From Nonomuraea muscovyensis (GTDB taxonomy: Bacteria; Actinomycetota; Actinomycetes; Streptosporangiales; Streptosporangiaceae), in NCBI RefSeq assembly GCF_014207745.1, contig NZ_JACHJB010000001.1, positions 868,001 through 932,000 of the forward strand: a DNA stretch of 64,000 nucleotides. The letters run 5' to 3'. The notes below the pieces were generated by a model. The model searched no databases. It saw only the letters and a program-made list of their open reading frames with translations, and was not told where the DNA came from. The translations under genes and the position numbers were made by a program. This document shows, in pieces, positions 44,718 through 53,826 of the stretch. The stretch's first letter is position 1, and every line of letters begins with the position of its first letter.

Positions 44718-46235
44718 ATGCACCGCACCGCCTTAACATCCCTGGTCGCGGCCCTGGCCCTGGCGCTTCCCGCCTCGGCGGCAGTGGCGAGCACGCCACA
44801 GCTCCCGCCGGGCGTCACCCTCACCACGCTCTCGCCGGGAGCCCAGGACGCCGACGACTTCTGGACCGTCCACGTCTACCTGCCCGCCCTCCTCGACGGC
44901 CCGTTGAAGACGGCGGGCACGGCGATCGGGTCGAAGGAGATCGCCAACCGGGTCGTCGCCGCACTGACCGAGAAGGGCTTCGAGCCCCGCCTGGAGCGGG
45001 TCGACGCCCCGGCCTTCGCCGACCGCCCGGCCGGGCCGCTCGGCTGGACCGTACGGCTCGGCCGCTACGCCACCGGCGACGAGGCCGCCACGGCCCTCGC
45101 CAAGGTCAGGGCGGCGGGCTTCGCGGGAGGCACCCGTTACACCGCGCAGGACGGCACCGACGAGAACGCGCCGCAGAAGGTGCACGTGCTCCGCGTCGAC
45201 TTCCGCGACTTCCGCGGCACCGTCGCCACCGGCTTCGGGCCGACGCTCTACGACCCGGAGATCCTCACCGACCAGATCGCCTCCAGCGGGGCCGTAGCGG
45301 GGATCAACGCCCAGTGGTTCTTCAACCGTGGTCCCGGCGGCCTGTACGTCAAGGACGGCAGGCTCCTCGGCAACGCCACCCAGGGACGCGGTGGCATCAA
45401 GATCACGAATGGCGGCAGGCGCGTGGACGTCGACGCCTACACCGCCCACGTCACCCTCCACGGGGGCGCGGAGTCGGTCGAGATCGACGGGGTCAACCGG
45501 CTGCCCGGCGAGATCTGGAACTGCGGTGGCGTCGGAGGCGACCTGCCCACCGAGAAGCCGCAGCATGACCTGAAGTGCACCGACGACAGCGAACTCGTGC
45601 GCTTCACGCCCGAGTGGGGTCAGCCGCCGTCGGGCGAGGGCGCGGAGGCTGTCGTGGACGCTCGGGGGTTCGTCGTCGCGGTCAACCGTAGCCGTGGCTC
45701 CGCCGTACCTGCTGGGGGGTGGACCGTGCAGGCGATCGGCGACAGCGCCGAGTGGCTGTTCGCCAACGCTAGGCCGGGGAGCAGGCTGCGCGTTTCCGAG
45801 CGGGTCGAGGACAGCAGGGGCCACCGGGTGCCGCTCACGCCCGACACGACGATCCTGCAGGTCGGGCCCACGCTCGTCCGTGACGGGGAGATCTCGGTCA
45901 ACGCCGAGGCCGACGGCCTGATCAGGCAGGGCGGCGACCAGACCTTCACCTACAACTGGACCCTGCGCGCCAACCCGCGCTCCATGATCGGCGTGGACGA
46001 GCAGGGCCGGTTGATGCTCGTGGTCGTGGACGGTAGGCAGGCCGGCTACAGCGAGGGCCTCGGTATCGCGCAGACGGCCGAACTGATGAAGCGGCTCGGG
46101 GCCGTGGAGGCGATGAACCTCGACGGCGGCGGCTCCAGCGTCCTGGCGACCGCGGAGGGCGGCATCGTCAACCGCCCCTCCGACGCCACGGGCCAGCGTT
46201 CCCTGGGCAACGCCATCCTGATCAACGCCGGATAA
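44718..46235 (+). CDS. secreted phosphodiester glycosidase (NAGPA/DUF2233) with SPOR-like N-terminal domain
   Basis: 505 residues from ATG 44718 (AAAGGA five bases upstream). The signal peptide is MHRTALTSLVAALALALPAS. Residues about 45-155 look like a SPOR-type repeat (FWTVHVYLPALLDG, then LGWTVRLGRYATGDEAATAL). The catalytic part has AVAGINAQWFFNRGPGGLYV, SMIGVDEQGRLMLVVVDG and MNLDGGGSSVLA, the NAGPA signature. NAGPA enzymes remove a sugar from a phosphodiester. It is divergent from the sugar operon and should share its regulation, suggesting release of a sugar outside the cell followed by uptake. Confidence 0.85.
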   Translation: MHRTALTSLVAALALALPASAAVASTPQLPPGVTLTTLSPGAQDADDFWTVHVYLPALLDGPLKTAGTAIGSKEIANRVVAALTEKGFEPRLERVDAPAFADRPAGPLGWTVRLGRYATGDEAATALAKVRAAGFAGGTRYTAQDGTDENAPQKVHVLRVDFRDFRGTVATGFGPTLYDPEILTDQIASSGAVAGINAQWFFNRGPGGLYVKDGRLLGNATQGRGGIKITNGGRRVDVDAYTAHVTLHGGAESVEIDGVNRLPGEIWNCGGVGGDLPTEKPQHDLKCTDDSELVRFTPEWGQPPSGEGAEAVVDARGFVVAVNRSRGSAVPAGGWTVQAIGDSAEWLFANARPGSRLRVSERVEDSRGHRVPLTPDTTILQVGPTLVRDGEISVNAEADGLIRQGGDQTFTYNWTLRANPRSMIGVDEQGRLMLVVVDGRQAGYSEGLGIAQTAELMKRLGAVEAMNLDGGGSSVLATAEGGIVNRPSDATGQRSLGNAILINAG

Positions 46236-46267
46236 GCGCTCCCAGCAGGAGGTCGAGGAAGCCGTCC

Positions 46268-46293
46268 GCCCGCGCCGGGCTCCCGGCGCGGGC
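46268..46293. terminator. hairpin terminator after the phosphodiester glycosidase
   Basis: GCCCGCGCCGGG and CCCGGCGCGGGC form a perfect 12-bp stem with loop CT, 32 bases past the glycosidase stop. Confidence 0.6.
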
Positions 46294-46816
46294 CACCGCC
46301 GTAGTAAGCGACACCAGTTCGACCACGTCGAGGGCCAGGTCGAGCCTTTACCGCAATTATGCAAGATCACAATCCGGGAAGCGATCTTCGACCGGCGGGG
46401 AAGCGATCTCCTGTTCGGGGGCTCCGGACCAGGTCGTACATACTCGCGAACACTGCGGATGCCGACTATTCATCCGTCCAGGTCAAGCTGCAGGCTCGTA
46501 CTCCCCGAGGATGCCGCCAAGCCGATCATTTCGACGGATGTCCAGGCGGGTGATCTCGGCGGAGATGGTGCTCGGCTCAGGTACCCCCGCCAAAATGGAC
46601 AGAGGTAGCAAATATGCATGAAACTCTGTCCCGAGGACGGGGAAGCAAATGGCACATAATGGCGACGGTCAAGAACGCACGGTTGCTCGGTGGATGCTCG
46701 CGTATACGCGACACAGCCCGGCATCCATCACCATCTCCCGGCACGATGATCGCGGGCAGGGCCGCGCCCAAGATCGTGGTATATGAGAATAAGCCACTCT
46801 GCGAACTGATACCTAT
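46294..46816. other. no gene recognised
   Basis: About 520 bases, locally lower in GC. At its left border (about 46236-46342) the minus strand reads LDLALDVVELVSLTTAVARA then GFLDLLLGALIRR, which could be the tail of a TetR-type regulator, but the match is weak. Nothing else is seen. Confidence 0.3.
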
Positions 46817-47035
46817 TTAAGCAGCAATAGTATCAACTGTCACATTAACGTCATTGCTGTCTTCTGGTTCCGTTTTCTCGGCGGCTTTACGGCACTCGGC
46901 CAGCACCTCCAGCCCGAGATTACGGCGGCCCTCGGTCCACTCGTCGTGCTGCTTGGCCAGCACCGCCCCGACCAGGCGGATGATCGCGTCCCGGTGCGGG
47001 AAGATCCCGGCGACGTCGGTCCGCCGCGAAACTGG
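46817..47035 (-). pseudogene. IS256-family transposase, C-terminal remnant
   Basis: The minus strand reads [40 protein letters not shown], then an acidic tail to a stop at 46817. The block [23 protein letters not shown] is the conserved end of IS256 (Mutator-type) transposases. About 80% of the gene is missing. The break lies just upstream of the intact AraC copy. Confidence 0.75.
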
Positions 47036-47135
47036 TCATGCGTTGACGAGCATCGGGCCCGTGCGGGTTGCGTGCGAGAACTTGATCGGGTGATGCTGGG
47101 GCGGCCCCGGAGCGATACTTCGATGTGGAGAAGCC

Positions 47136-48107
47136 ATGGACGTGGTCAGCTTCGCCGAGGTCCCGACGCAAGAGCGGTTCGCCTTCTGGCGCGAGATGAG
47201 CTCGAAGATGTGGATGCCGCTGGATGCGCACTGCGAACCACGCCTGGAAAGCGCGTTTCAAGCTCACGTCGCTCTCAGCGGCCTCGGCCTCGTGCAGGCG
47301 ACCTTGCTGACCGCGCCGTCGCTGACGATCCGGCGTACGCCCCACCTGATCCGCCGCTCCGACCCCGAAACCTTCTTCGTGACCTGCACCGTCCGGGGTC
47401 ACGCCATCGGAGAACAAGCCGGCCGGCAGGCGGATCTGCGTGTCGGGGATCTGATGCTTCGCAACAGTTCGCAGCCCTATCTGACCACCTTCGAGTCGAG
47501 GGGCCCCGCGGACGGGCAGGTGCTGTCGCTGCAGTTCCCGCGCTCCTTGCTGCCACTGCCCGAGCGGGGCCTGCGGGAGCTCAACTCGGTGCCGATCCGG
47601 GGTGCCCGGGGCATGGCTGCGCTGGCCTCGCAGTTCCTGCTCCAACTGGCCCGGCATCTGGAGGAGTTCAGCCCGGCCGAGGCGACGCGGGTCTCCCCCC
47701 TGACCCTCGACGTCCTGACCGCCGCGCTGGCCGGCGCACTGGACGCCCGGAGCGCGGTACCGCCGAGCAGCCGACAACGCGCGTTGCTCGCCCAGATCCA
47801 CGCCTTCGTCCAAGCGAACCTGGGCGATGCAAACCTGACCCCGGCCGCGATTGCCGCGGCACACCATATCTCCCTGCGGTATCTGAACAAGCTGTTCCAC
47901 GCCGAAGGACACACCGTGGCCGGCTGGATCCGCGAGCGCCGCTTGAAGCAGTGCCGGCGCGATCTCGCCGAGCCGCATCTGGCCGGCTACCCGATTAACG
48001 CGATCGCGGCCCGGTGGGGGTTCACCAGCCCGGCGCATTTCAGCCAGGCGTTCCGCCGCGCCTACGGGCTTTCGCCACGCGAGTTCCGCCAGCAGTGCAC
48101 GAGATAG
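47136..48107 (+). CDS. AraC-family transcriptional regulator (copy 3, intact)
   Basis: 323 residues. The N-terminal AraC-binding-like domain (VPTQERFAFWREMSSKMWMP, TCTVRGHAIGEQAGRQADLR) is followed by a C-terminal double HTH (ALLAQIHAFVQANLGDANL, SLRYLNKLFHAEGHTVAGWI, WGFTSPAHFSQAFRRAYGLS). Start ATG 47136 has GGAG upstream; in the sister copy at 5587-6571 an in-frame ATG 13 bases earlier is used. A small secreted protein gene follows 203 bases downstream, as after copy 2, and is a candidate target. Confidence 0.92.
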   Translation: MDVVSFAEVPTQERFAFWREMSSKMWMPLDAHCEPRLESAFQAHVALSGLGLVQATLLTAPSLTIRRTPHLIRRSDPETFFVTCTVRGHAIGEQAGRQADLRVGDLMLRNSSQPYLTTFESRGPADGQVLSLQFPRSLLPLPERGLRELNSVPIRGARGMAALASQFLLQLARHLEEFSPAEATRVSPLTLDVLTAALAGALDARSAVPPSSRQRALLAQIHAFVQANLGDANLTPAAIAAAHHISLRYLNKLFHAEGHTVAGWIRERRLKQCRRDLAEPHLAGYPINAIAARWGFTSPAHFSQAFRRAYGLSPREFRQQCTR

Positions 48108-48310
48108 TGCACGCAGACTAAACATCCGTGCACGCAGCTGCAACGACAGCCCCAGCCCGCCGCGGGCATCATTTTGCCTTGGCGGGGTCAGGGAGGCCGA
48201 AGCCTCCGATCGCGTCACTTGGGGACGGACACGTGAATCGACCGCACAACTCCGTCATCAGAAGTAGGCAGCAACGTCACGGAATCCCCATGAGCAAAGG
48301 AGAAACTCTC

Positions 48311-48715
48311 ATGGAAACAGCAGGAAAGTTCAGGAAGGCCCGCCTTCTGGGTGCCTTCCTGACGATGGCGACCGCTCTCACGGTCACCGCGACGGTGGCA
48401 ATATCACCCGCTTCAGCCAAAGTCACCGATCTCAAGAAGGTGGCCGGGATCAGCAGGTGCCTCGGGCTCTGGGCCCAGGATGGCAGGATCAAACTCCAGC
48501 ACCAGAGCCGCTGCGGCCCCAACGGTTCCTACCACATCCACGTCTGGAGCCCTGGGCGCGACACCAACAGCGGCACCTACACCTACGGCGGCGTCGCACT
48601 GACGTTCAACAACCCTTGGCCGGTGCCTGCGGGCACCAACATCTGTGCCGAACTCTGGCACCATGAGCCCGGTGGCGGCTATTCGAGCTGGGGCCTTCCC
48701 TGCGACACGATGTAA
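48311..48715 (+). CDS. small secreted Cys-containing protein
   Basis: 134 residues from ATG 48311 (AAAGGAG 8 bases upstream; ATG 48290 is weaker). The signal peptide runs to ISPASA near residue 38. The mature part has Cys in GISRCLGLWAQDGR, HQSRCGPNGSYHIH, AGTNICAELWHH and GLPCDTM, giving two probable disulfides. The pattern suggests a compact extracellular protein; the family is unknown. It lies downstream of the intact AraC regulator. Different secreted genes follow the other two AraC copies. Confidence 0.72.
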   Translation: METAGKFRKARLLGAFLTMATALTVTATVAISPASAKVTDLKKVAGISRCLGLWAQDGRIKLQHQSRCGPNGSYHIHVWSPGRDTNSGTYTYGGVALTFNNPWPVPAGTNICAELWHHEPGGGYSSWGLPCDTM

Positions 48716-48923
48716 CGCCGGAATTGGGAGAGAACCAACGCGCGAGAGGCGGCCGCTTCGGTGACCGCCCCCGCTACTGAACCACGCTGGTTTGAGCAGG
48801 GTTTTCGCGGATCGCGGGTTACGCGGACAGGCAGCCGGAAGCAGCGGAGAGCGCCGTATGCCACCGGTCGCGGAACATTCGCGGAATGAATCTTGGGGCG
48901 TTTCCCCAGGTCGCATAGAGAAA

Positions 48924-48948
48924 GGACCCCGGATGGCGTCCGGGGTCC
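48924..48948. terminator. hairpin terminator
   Basis: GGACCCCGGA and TCCGGGGTCC form a perfect 10-bp stem with loop TGGCG. It lies between the convergent secreted-protein gene (ends 48715) and metallophosphoesterase (ends 49094). Nothing else is seen in 48716-49093. Confidence 0.65.
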
Positions 48949-49093
48949 GTTGCGTTCCGCGCAATCGCTGCGACAGGGCTTCCAAGATCCGGCCGTTGAC
49001 GACCTCGCTGTCGGTCGATGCACTTGGCGTACCGGCTCCTGCGACCTCGTCGTCGATCTTTACGTACAGCGAGGTCTGCAGGGTTTCACGTGA

Positions 49094-49849
49094 TCAGTCG
49101 TTGACGCAGCGGTAATGGGTGGTCAGCCGTCCCTCGTCGTCCAGGACGTGGAAGGCGAGCGCGGGCGGCTGGTCGAGATGGACGTAGTCCTCGGGGTGGG
49201 CGTGGCGCTCCCAGGGGAGCCGGAGCGTGGAGACCACCCCCGGCGCCACCAGCAGCGGGCGTCCGGCGAAGGTGGTCGCCGCCGCTGTGTGCGCGTGGCC
49301 GGCCAGGAAGGCCGTGAGGTTGGGGTGGCGGTCCGCGAGCGCGGAGAGCCGCTCTGCTCCGAACTGACGGATGCCGTCGATGAAGGGGACGTGCAGCGGG
49401 GCCGGCGGGTGGTGGAAGCCGACCAGTACGGGCACGTCGTCCGGGGCCTGGGCCAGGATGTCCTCCAGCCACGCCAGCGTCTGGTCCTCGAGGAAGCCCT
49501 CGTCCTTGCCCGGAACCGAGGAGTCGCACAATGCGATGACGACTCCGGCAGCGTGGTGCACCTGGTTGATCGGTGCCGCCGATCCCGGCTGCTTCAGCAG
49601 GTACTGCCGAAATGCGGCGCGCTCGTCGTGGTTGCCGGGGCAGACCATGACCGGGTGCCGGGACGTCAGCAGGCGTCGAGCCTGCTCGTACTCCTCGGGC
49701 AGGGCGTGGTCGGTGATGTCTCCGGTGACCAGGATCGCGTCCAGGTCGTACGGGAGTTCTTCGAGGTAGTGCATGACGGTCCGGGTGCGCTGGGCACTGC
49801 GCTGGGCGCCGTCGAGGTGGGTGTCGCTGAGGTGGGCGATCACGATCAT
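49094..49849 (-). CDS. calcineurin-like metallophosphoesterase (CpdA/Icc type)
   Basis: 251 residues with the five metal-binding motifs in order: HLSDTHLDGAQ, LVTGDITDHALP, VCPGNHDERAAF, VGFHHPPAPLH and LAGHAHTAAATT. The spacing is that of class III cyclic-nucleotide phosphodiesterases or related phosphatases, acting in the cytoplasm. The ATG overlaps the stop of an upstream truncated frame (ATGA). The true substrate is not evident. Confidence 0.9.
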   Translation of the reverse strand: MIVIAHLSDTHLDGAQRSAQRTRTVMHYLEELPYDLDAILVTGDITDHALPEEYEQARRLLTSRHPVMVCPGNHDERAAFRQYLLKQPGSAAPINQVHHAAGVVIALCDSSVPGKDEGFLEDQTLAWLEDILAQAPDDVPVLVGFHHPPAPLHVPFIDGIRQFGAERLSALADRHPNLTAFLAGHAHTAAATTFAGRPLLVAPGVVSTLRLPWERHAHPEDYVHLDQPPALAFHVLDDEGRLTTHYRCVND

Positions 49850-49965
49850 CGCTGGGGTCCCTTCGTCGCGGTGTGCGGGATGTGGGCGAGGACGGCCGAG
49901 TAGTCCTGGTGGGCGCGGCCGGCGCGCTCGGCGTCGCTGAGCCAGTCCCCGGCCGCTGCGGTCAG
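49846..49965 (-). pseudogene. C-terminal remnant, probably of an NAD(P)-dependent dehydrogenase
   Basis: The frame GLTAAAGDWLSDAERAGRAH then QDYSAVLAHI ends at 49846, overlapping the metallophosphoesterase start by ATGA. The pattern A-x-x-A-G-x-x-x-x-D-Y-S-A-V-L resembles the C-terminus of 3-hydroxyisobutyrate-dehydrogenase-like enzymes. No N-terminal part exists; the MocR gene begins instead. A deletion is likely. Confidence 0.45.
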
Positions 49966-49993
49966 GCCTCGGTCTCGACCGTAGAGGGTTACC

Positions 49994-50040
49994 GGACCAA
50001 CATTAAGATCCAGTTCTATGGTGAATTCTTGGTCCAGTTC
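49994..50040. promoter_or_regulatory. repeats in the MocR promoter region
   Basis: GGACCAA (49994-50000) and TTGGTCC (50029-50035) are inverted. GATCCAGTTC (50007-50016) and GGTCCAGTTC (50031-50040) are direct repeats 24 bases apart. MocR regulators often bind direct repeats near their own start. The second repeat overlaps the predicted ATG at 50018-50020 region, so the start may lie further in. Confidence 0.4.
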
Positions 50041-51414
50041 CCGGCTTGACCTGCATATCGCGCTTGATGCCACAGGCGGACGGCGCTCCGGCCTGGAATC
50101 CGCGCTGCGGGCGGCGATTCGCCAGGGGCGGCTGGCCGCGGGGACGCTCCTGCCGTCGACCCGTGGGCTGGCCCAGGAACTCGGACTCTCGCGCGGCACG
50201 GTCAGCGCCGCCTACGGCCAGCTTGTCGAGGAGGGCTATCTGACCACGCGGCCGGGGTCGGGCACCACCGTGGTCGAGGTACCGCCATGCGACCCCGTCC
50301 CCGCACGCCCCATGCCGCGCCGACGATTCCTCGCCACGACCTTCGCCCCGGGCTTCCCGACGTCAGCGCCTTCCCCACCCGAGCCTGGCTCGCCTCCACC
50401 CGCCGGGTCCTCACCCACGCCCGCCCCGAGGTCTTCGGCGCCGGAGATCCGCAGGGCCGGATCGAGCTGCGCAACGCGCTCGCCGACTACCTGGGCCGCA
50501 CCCGCGGCGTGATCACGACCCCGGACCGAATCGTGATCACCTCCGGCTACTACCAGGGTCTGGGCCTGCTCTGCGGCGCGTTGACCGCAGGCGGCACCGG
50601 CACCGCAGCCGTTGAGGACCCGGGCCACAACGTCTTTCGCGACGTCATCCAACGCGCCGGGTTCACCACCCTCGCCCTGCCCGTTGATCTCCACGGCGCC
50701 CGCGTGCAGGCCCTGACGCAGGAGGTGGGAGCCGTGTTCCTGACCCCCTCACATCAGTACCCGACCGGCGTTCCGCTGCATCCGAGTCGCCGTCAGACCC
50801 TGTGCGCATGGGCGCGCTCCACGGGCGGCGTGATCGTCGAGGACGACTACGACGGCGAGTACCGGTACGACCGCCAACCGGTCGGCGCTCTCCAGGGCCT
50901 CGCTCCCGACCAGGTCGTCTACTGTGGCACCGCGTCCAAGACCCTCGGCCCTGCCCTCCGCCTGGCCTGGATGGTCCTACCGCCCCACTTGGTGCCACCG
51001 GTGGTGCGGGCCAAACAGGAAGCAGACCTGTACACCGAGACCCTGGGCCAGCTCATCCTCGCCGACCTGATCACCACCCACGCATACGACCGCCACACCC
51101 GTGCCGCCCGCCTGCGCTACCGCCGCCGTCGCGAACTCCTCCTTGACCGCGTGGCCGCCATCCCCGGTCTCACCCCCCACGGAGTCCCCGCCGGCCTGCA
51201 CACGCTCATCACCCTCCCCCCTGACGGCCCCGCAGAACAGCAACTCCTGACCCGTTGCGCTCGCCACGGCCTCGCCCTACGCGGTCTCACCGAACTCCAC
51301 CACGACCCTGCCGGCCGCCCTCAGGGCCTGCTGATCGGCTTCGCCGCCTCGTCAGAACACGCCTACCCGGCCGCCCTCGACACCTTGTTCACCACCTTGA
51401 CCCCGACCGACTAG
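50018..51414 (+). pseudogene. MocR-family regulator (GntR HTH plus aminotransferase domain), frameshifted
   Basis: GntR-type HTH: LPSTRGLAQELGLSRGTVSA then AYGQLVEEGYLTTRPGSGTT. The aminotransferase-like domain is in a second frame from about 50300 (RHDLRPGLPDVSAFPTRAWL, VITSGYYQGLGLLCGALTAG, VIVEDDYDGEYRYDRQPVGA) with the PLP lysine in YCGTASKTLGPALRLAW. The change of frame falls in the linker, near 50280-50330. Overall size (about 465 residues) is normal after repair. These proteins sense PLP or related amines. Confidence 0.8.
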
Positions 51415-51479
51415 GTGCTCCTACCAGTGAAGGCGCCTGCGTCAGCGCGACGTCCTCCCAACCGCAGTAGGACTTACAC

Positions 51480-51610
51480 GTCTGGGAAACATGACCGGCC
51501 TCGCCGAACCGGTCGGTGAACTGCTTGCCGTTCTCGGTGAGCACCTCATCCGGCACCCCGAAAGCGCGAGCACCCGCGCCGCCCCGCCCCCGGCCCTCCG
51601 CCCGCCCGCC
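51480..51610 (-). pseudogene. IS481-type transposase remnant
   Basis: The minus strand reads ARAFGVPDEVLTENGKQFTD then RFGEAGHV, matching the block around the second catalytic Asp of IS481 integrases (G-V-P-x-x-V-L-T-D-N-G-K-Q-F-T), although here the D is E. Only about 40 residues remain. Confidence 0.6.
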
Positions 51611-51757
51611 GTCCGGGCGTGCGGCCTGGGAGCCGGTTACCAACAAGATCACCTGGGTCCAGCGGGACGGCCTCCCCTCCGTCCTCTTCTGACGGCCGCG
51701 GTCCGCAGGAGCCGGGCCTGGGCAGGAGCGTGTCAGGAGCGTGAAGGGAGTCCTGGC

Positions 51758-53809
51758 TCACCGAACACACTGTCCGGCATGTGTGTCCGGTCCAGAACGA
51801 CCTGCTCCGTCGCGGCTTTCCGGCTGCTGTTCGCCCGGTGCGCTCAGGATGGGGTGCTTCGTTCTGGAGGCTAGCTGGTGGAGGGTGTAGCCCGCGGCCT
51901 TCTTGAAGAGGTACTCGGCTCGTTCGTACGAAAGCCGTCCCCGTCCCGTGTCCGGGCACAGGTCGGCGGGCTTGGGCGGGCGGGCCGGGGCGGGTCTGCG
52001 GTCGGCCAGGAACAGGGGGCCCCGGGTACGGCCCGCCACCAGTTCGGACAGCAGGGCGGCCGTGCCGTATCCCCAGGAGATCCAGACCGGCCCGGTCCTG
52101 GTGGTGACCCGGCCGCGGCGGGCGGTCAGGTCGAGGTCCTCGATGTTGAGTGACAAGGCCGCTCTCGCGGACGCTCCCGACTCGTGCAGGAGCCGCCACA
52201 GCGCCCGTTCGCGCACGGACGGATGCCGCCACAGGGCCTCCAGGTCCGGCCCGTGGACGGCGGGGCGTCGTTCGCGGCTTTCCGGTTTCCTGCCCAGCTC
52301 GGCCGACAGGTCCTCGATGGCGGCCCATGCCGAGAACGAGCGTACGGCCGCACGGTGCCGGTTCCAGGTCCTGGGGGCCGCCGTCCCCCAGGCGACGGCG
52401 AAGATCCTGGCCACCTTCCCGGCGGTCACGTCGGCCAGCGGGGTGCCGGGGCCGAGGTCCAGGCGCAGGCGGCGCAGGGTCTGGCCGTAGGAGCGGATCG
52501 TCTCGGCGTTCAGGTCGCCGCGGGCGAGGAAGCCCTCCGCGGCCTCACCCAGCGTGATGCCCGGCTGCCTGGAGGGGGCCTGGGCCGCGCCGGTGGCGGC
52601 GCGCCTGAGGAGGAACGCGCGTTCCACGGCGTTGCCGGTGAGTGCGGCCGCGCGTTCGAAGTCCTTGGCGGCCTCGTCGTGGCGGCCGAGCCTGGCCAGC
52701 AGGTCGCCGCGCACCACCGACAGCAGGTGGTAGTCCTTGAGAGCCGGATCGGCGGCCACCGTCTCGACGAGGTCCAGACCTGCCTGGGGGCCGTGGGCCA
52801 TGCCGAGGGCCACGGCCCGGTTGAGCTGGATCACCGGCGACGGCGTCAGCCGTCCCAGCGTCTCGTAGAGGGTCGCGATCTGCGCCCAGTTCGTATCCTC
52901 CGCGGTTGCCGCCTGCGCGTGGGAGACGGCGATCGCGGCCTGCAGCACGTAGGGACCGAGTGGGCCGCCGGCCTCCCTCGCCCGCAACATCGCGGCGAAG
53001 CCGCGGGTGATCAGGAGCTGGTCCCAGAGCCCGCGGTCCTGCTCGTGCAGCTGGATGGGCTCACCCGAAGGCCCGGTGCGCGCGGTCGCGCGTGACGCCT
53101 GGATCTCCATCAAGGCGACCAGGCCGTGCACCTCGGCCTCGCGGGGTGCCAGCTCGGCCAGCAGTCTGCCCAGGCGCAGCGCCTCCAGGGCGAGTGACGG
53201 GCGCATCAGGTCGTCGCCGGAGGTTGCCGAGTAGCCCTCGTTGAAGATCAGGTAGATGACGTCGAGTACGGACGTCAGCCGGCCGGCGAGCTGCGGTCCC
53301 GGCGGCAGTTCGAACGGGACCCGCTCCTCGGCGAGGGTGCGCTTGGCCTTGGCGATGCGCTGGGAGACGGTCTGCTCCGGCACCAGGAACGCCCGCGCGA
53401 TCTCCGGGGCGCCCAGGCCGCCGAGCAGCCGGAGTGTCAACGCGACCCGTTCCTCGGCGGGCAGCACGGGATGGCAGGAGATGAACATCAGGCGCAGCAC
53501 GTCGTCGTCGGGTTCGGGATCCTGCCGATCGAGCGTGCGGGCGATCTCCTCGTGCTTGCGTCCCATCCGCTCGTTGCGGCGGATGTGGTCGATCGCGCGA
53601 CGCTTGGCCGCGGTCATGAGCCATGCGCCGGGGTTGTCCGGGACGCCCTGCTCGGGCCACTGCTCCAGCGCGGCCACCAGCGCGTCCTGGGCGAGCTCCT
53701 CGGCCAGGCCGACGTCGCGGACCATCCTGGTCAGGCCCGCGATGATCCGCGCGGACTCGAGCTTCCAGACCGCGTCGACCGCCCCGTGGGCGTCCCGGGC
53801 GGCACTCAT
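51758..53809 (-). CDS. ECF42-type sigma factor fused in frame to a tyrosine-recombinase-like domain
   Basis: 683 residues. Sigma-2 (AELAQDALVAALEQWPEQGV, PGAWLMTAAKRRAIDHIRRN) and sigma-4 (LRLLGGLGAPEIARAFLVPE, QTVSQRIAKAKRTL) are followed by the ECF42 TPR-type extension (about 180-410: VIYLIFNEGYSAT, PVIQLNRAVALGMAHGPQAG, RAFLLRRAA). From about residue 416 comes an integrase core-binding domain (ETIRSYGQTLRRLRLDLGPG) and a catalytic-like domain (ALWRLLHESGASARAALSLN, GRTRGPLFLADRR, RLSYERAEYLFKKA, YTLHQLA). The usual Arg of the ETAAR block is Ser, and the LRHS-to-Tyr part is missing. The second half is therefore probably catalytically dead. The DGPF partner gene lies 17 bases upstream. Confidence 0.8.
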   Translation of the reverse strand: MSAARDAHGAVDAVWKLESARIIAGLTRMVRDVGLAEELAQDALVAALEQWPEQGVPDNPGAWLMTAAKRRAIDHIRRNERMGRKHEEIARTLDRQDPEPDDDVLRLMFISCHPVLPAEERVALTLRLLGGLGAPEIARAFLVPEQTVSQRIAKAKRTLAEERVPFELPPGPQLAGRLTSVLDVIYLIFNEGYSATSGDDLMRPSLALEALRLGRLLAELAPREAEVHGLVALMEIQASRATARTGPSGEPIQLHEQDRGLWDQLLITRGFAAMLRAREAGGPLGPYVLQAAIAVSHAQAATAEDTNWAQIATLYETLGRLTPSPVIQLNRAVALGMAHGPQAGLDLVETVAADPALKDYHLLSVVRGDLLARLGRHDEAAKDFERAAALTGNAVERAFLLRRAATGAAQAPSRQPGITLGEAAEGFLARGDLNAETIRSYGQTLRRLRLDLGPGTPLADVTAGKVARIFAVAWGTAAPRTWNRHRAAVRSFSAWAAIEDLSAELGRKPESRERRPAVHGPDLEALWRHPSVRERALWRLLHESGASARAALSLNIEDLDLTARRGRVTTRTGPVWISWGYGTAALLSELVAGRTRGPLFLADRRPAPARPPKPADLCPDTGRGRLSYERAEYLFKKAAGYTLHQLASRTKHPILSAPGEQQPESRDGAGRSGPDTHAGQCVR

Positions 53810-53826
53810 CAGGAGATCTGCCGAAT

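Noticed and set aside
44733..46370. A 545-residue frame antisense to the phosphodiester glycosidase
   Set aside because: Low-complexity shadow of a high-GC gene with recognised domains on the other strand.
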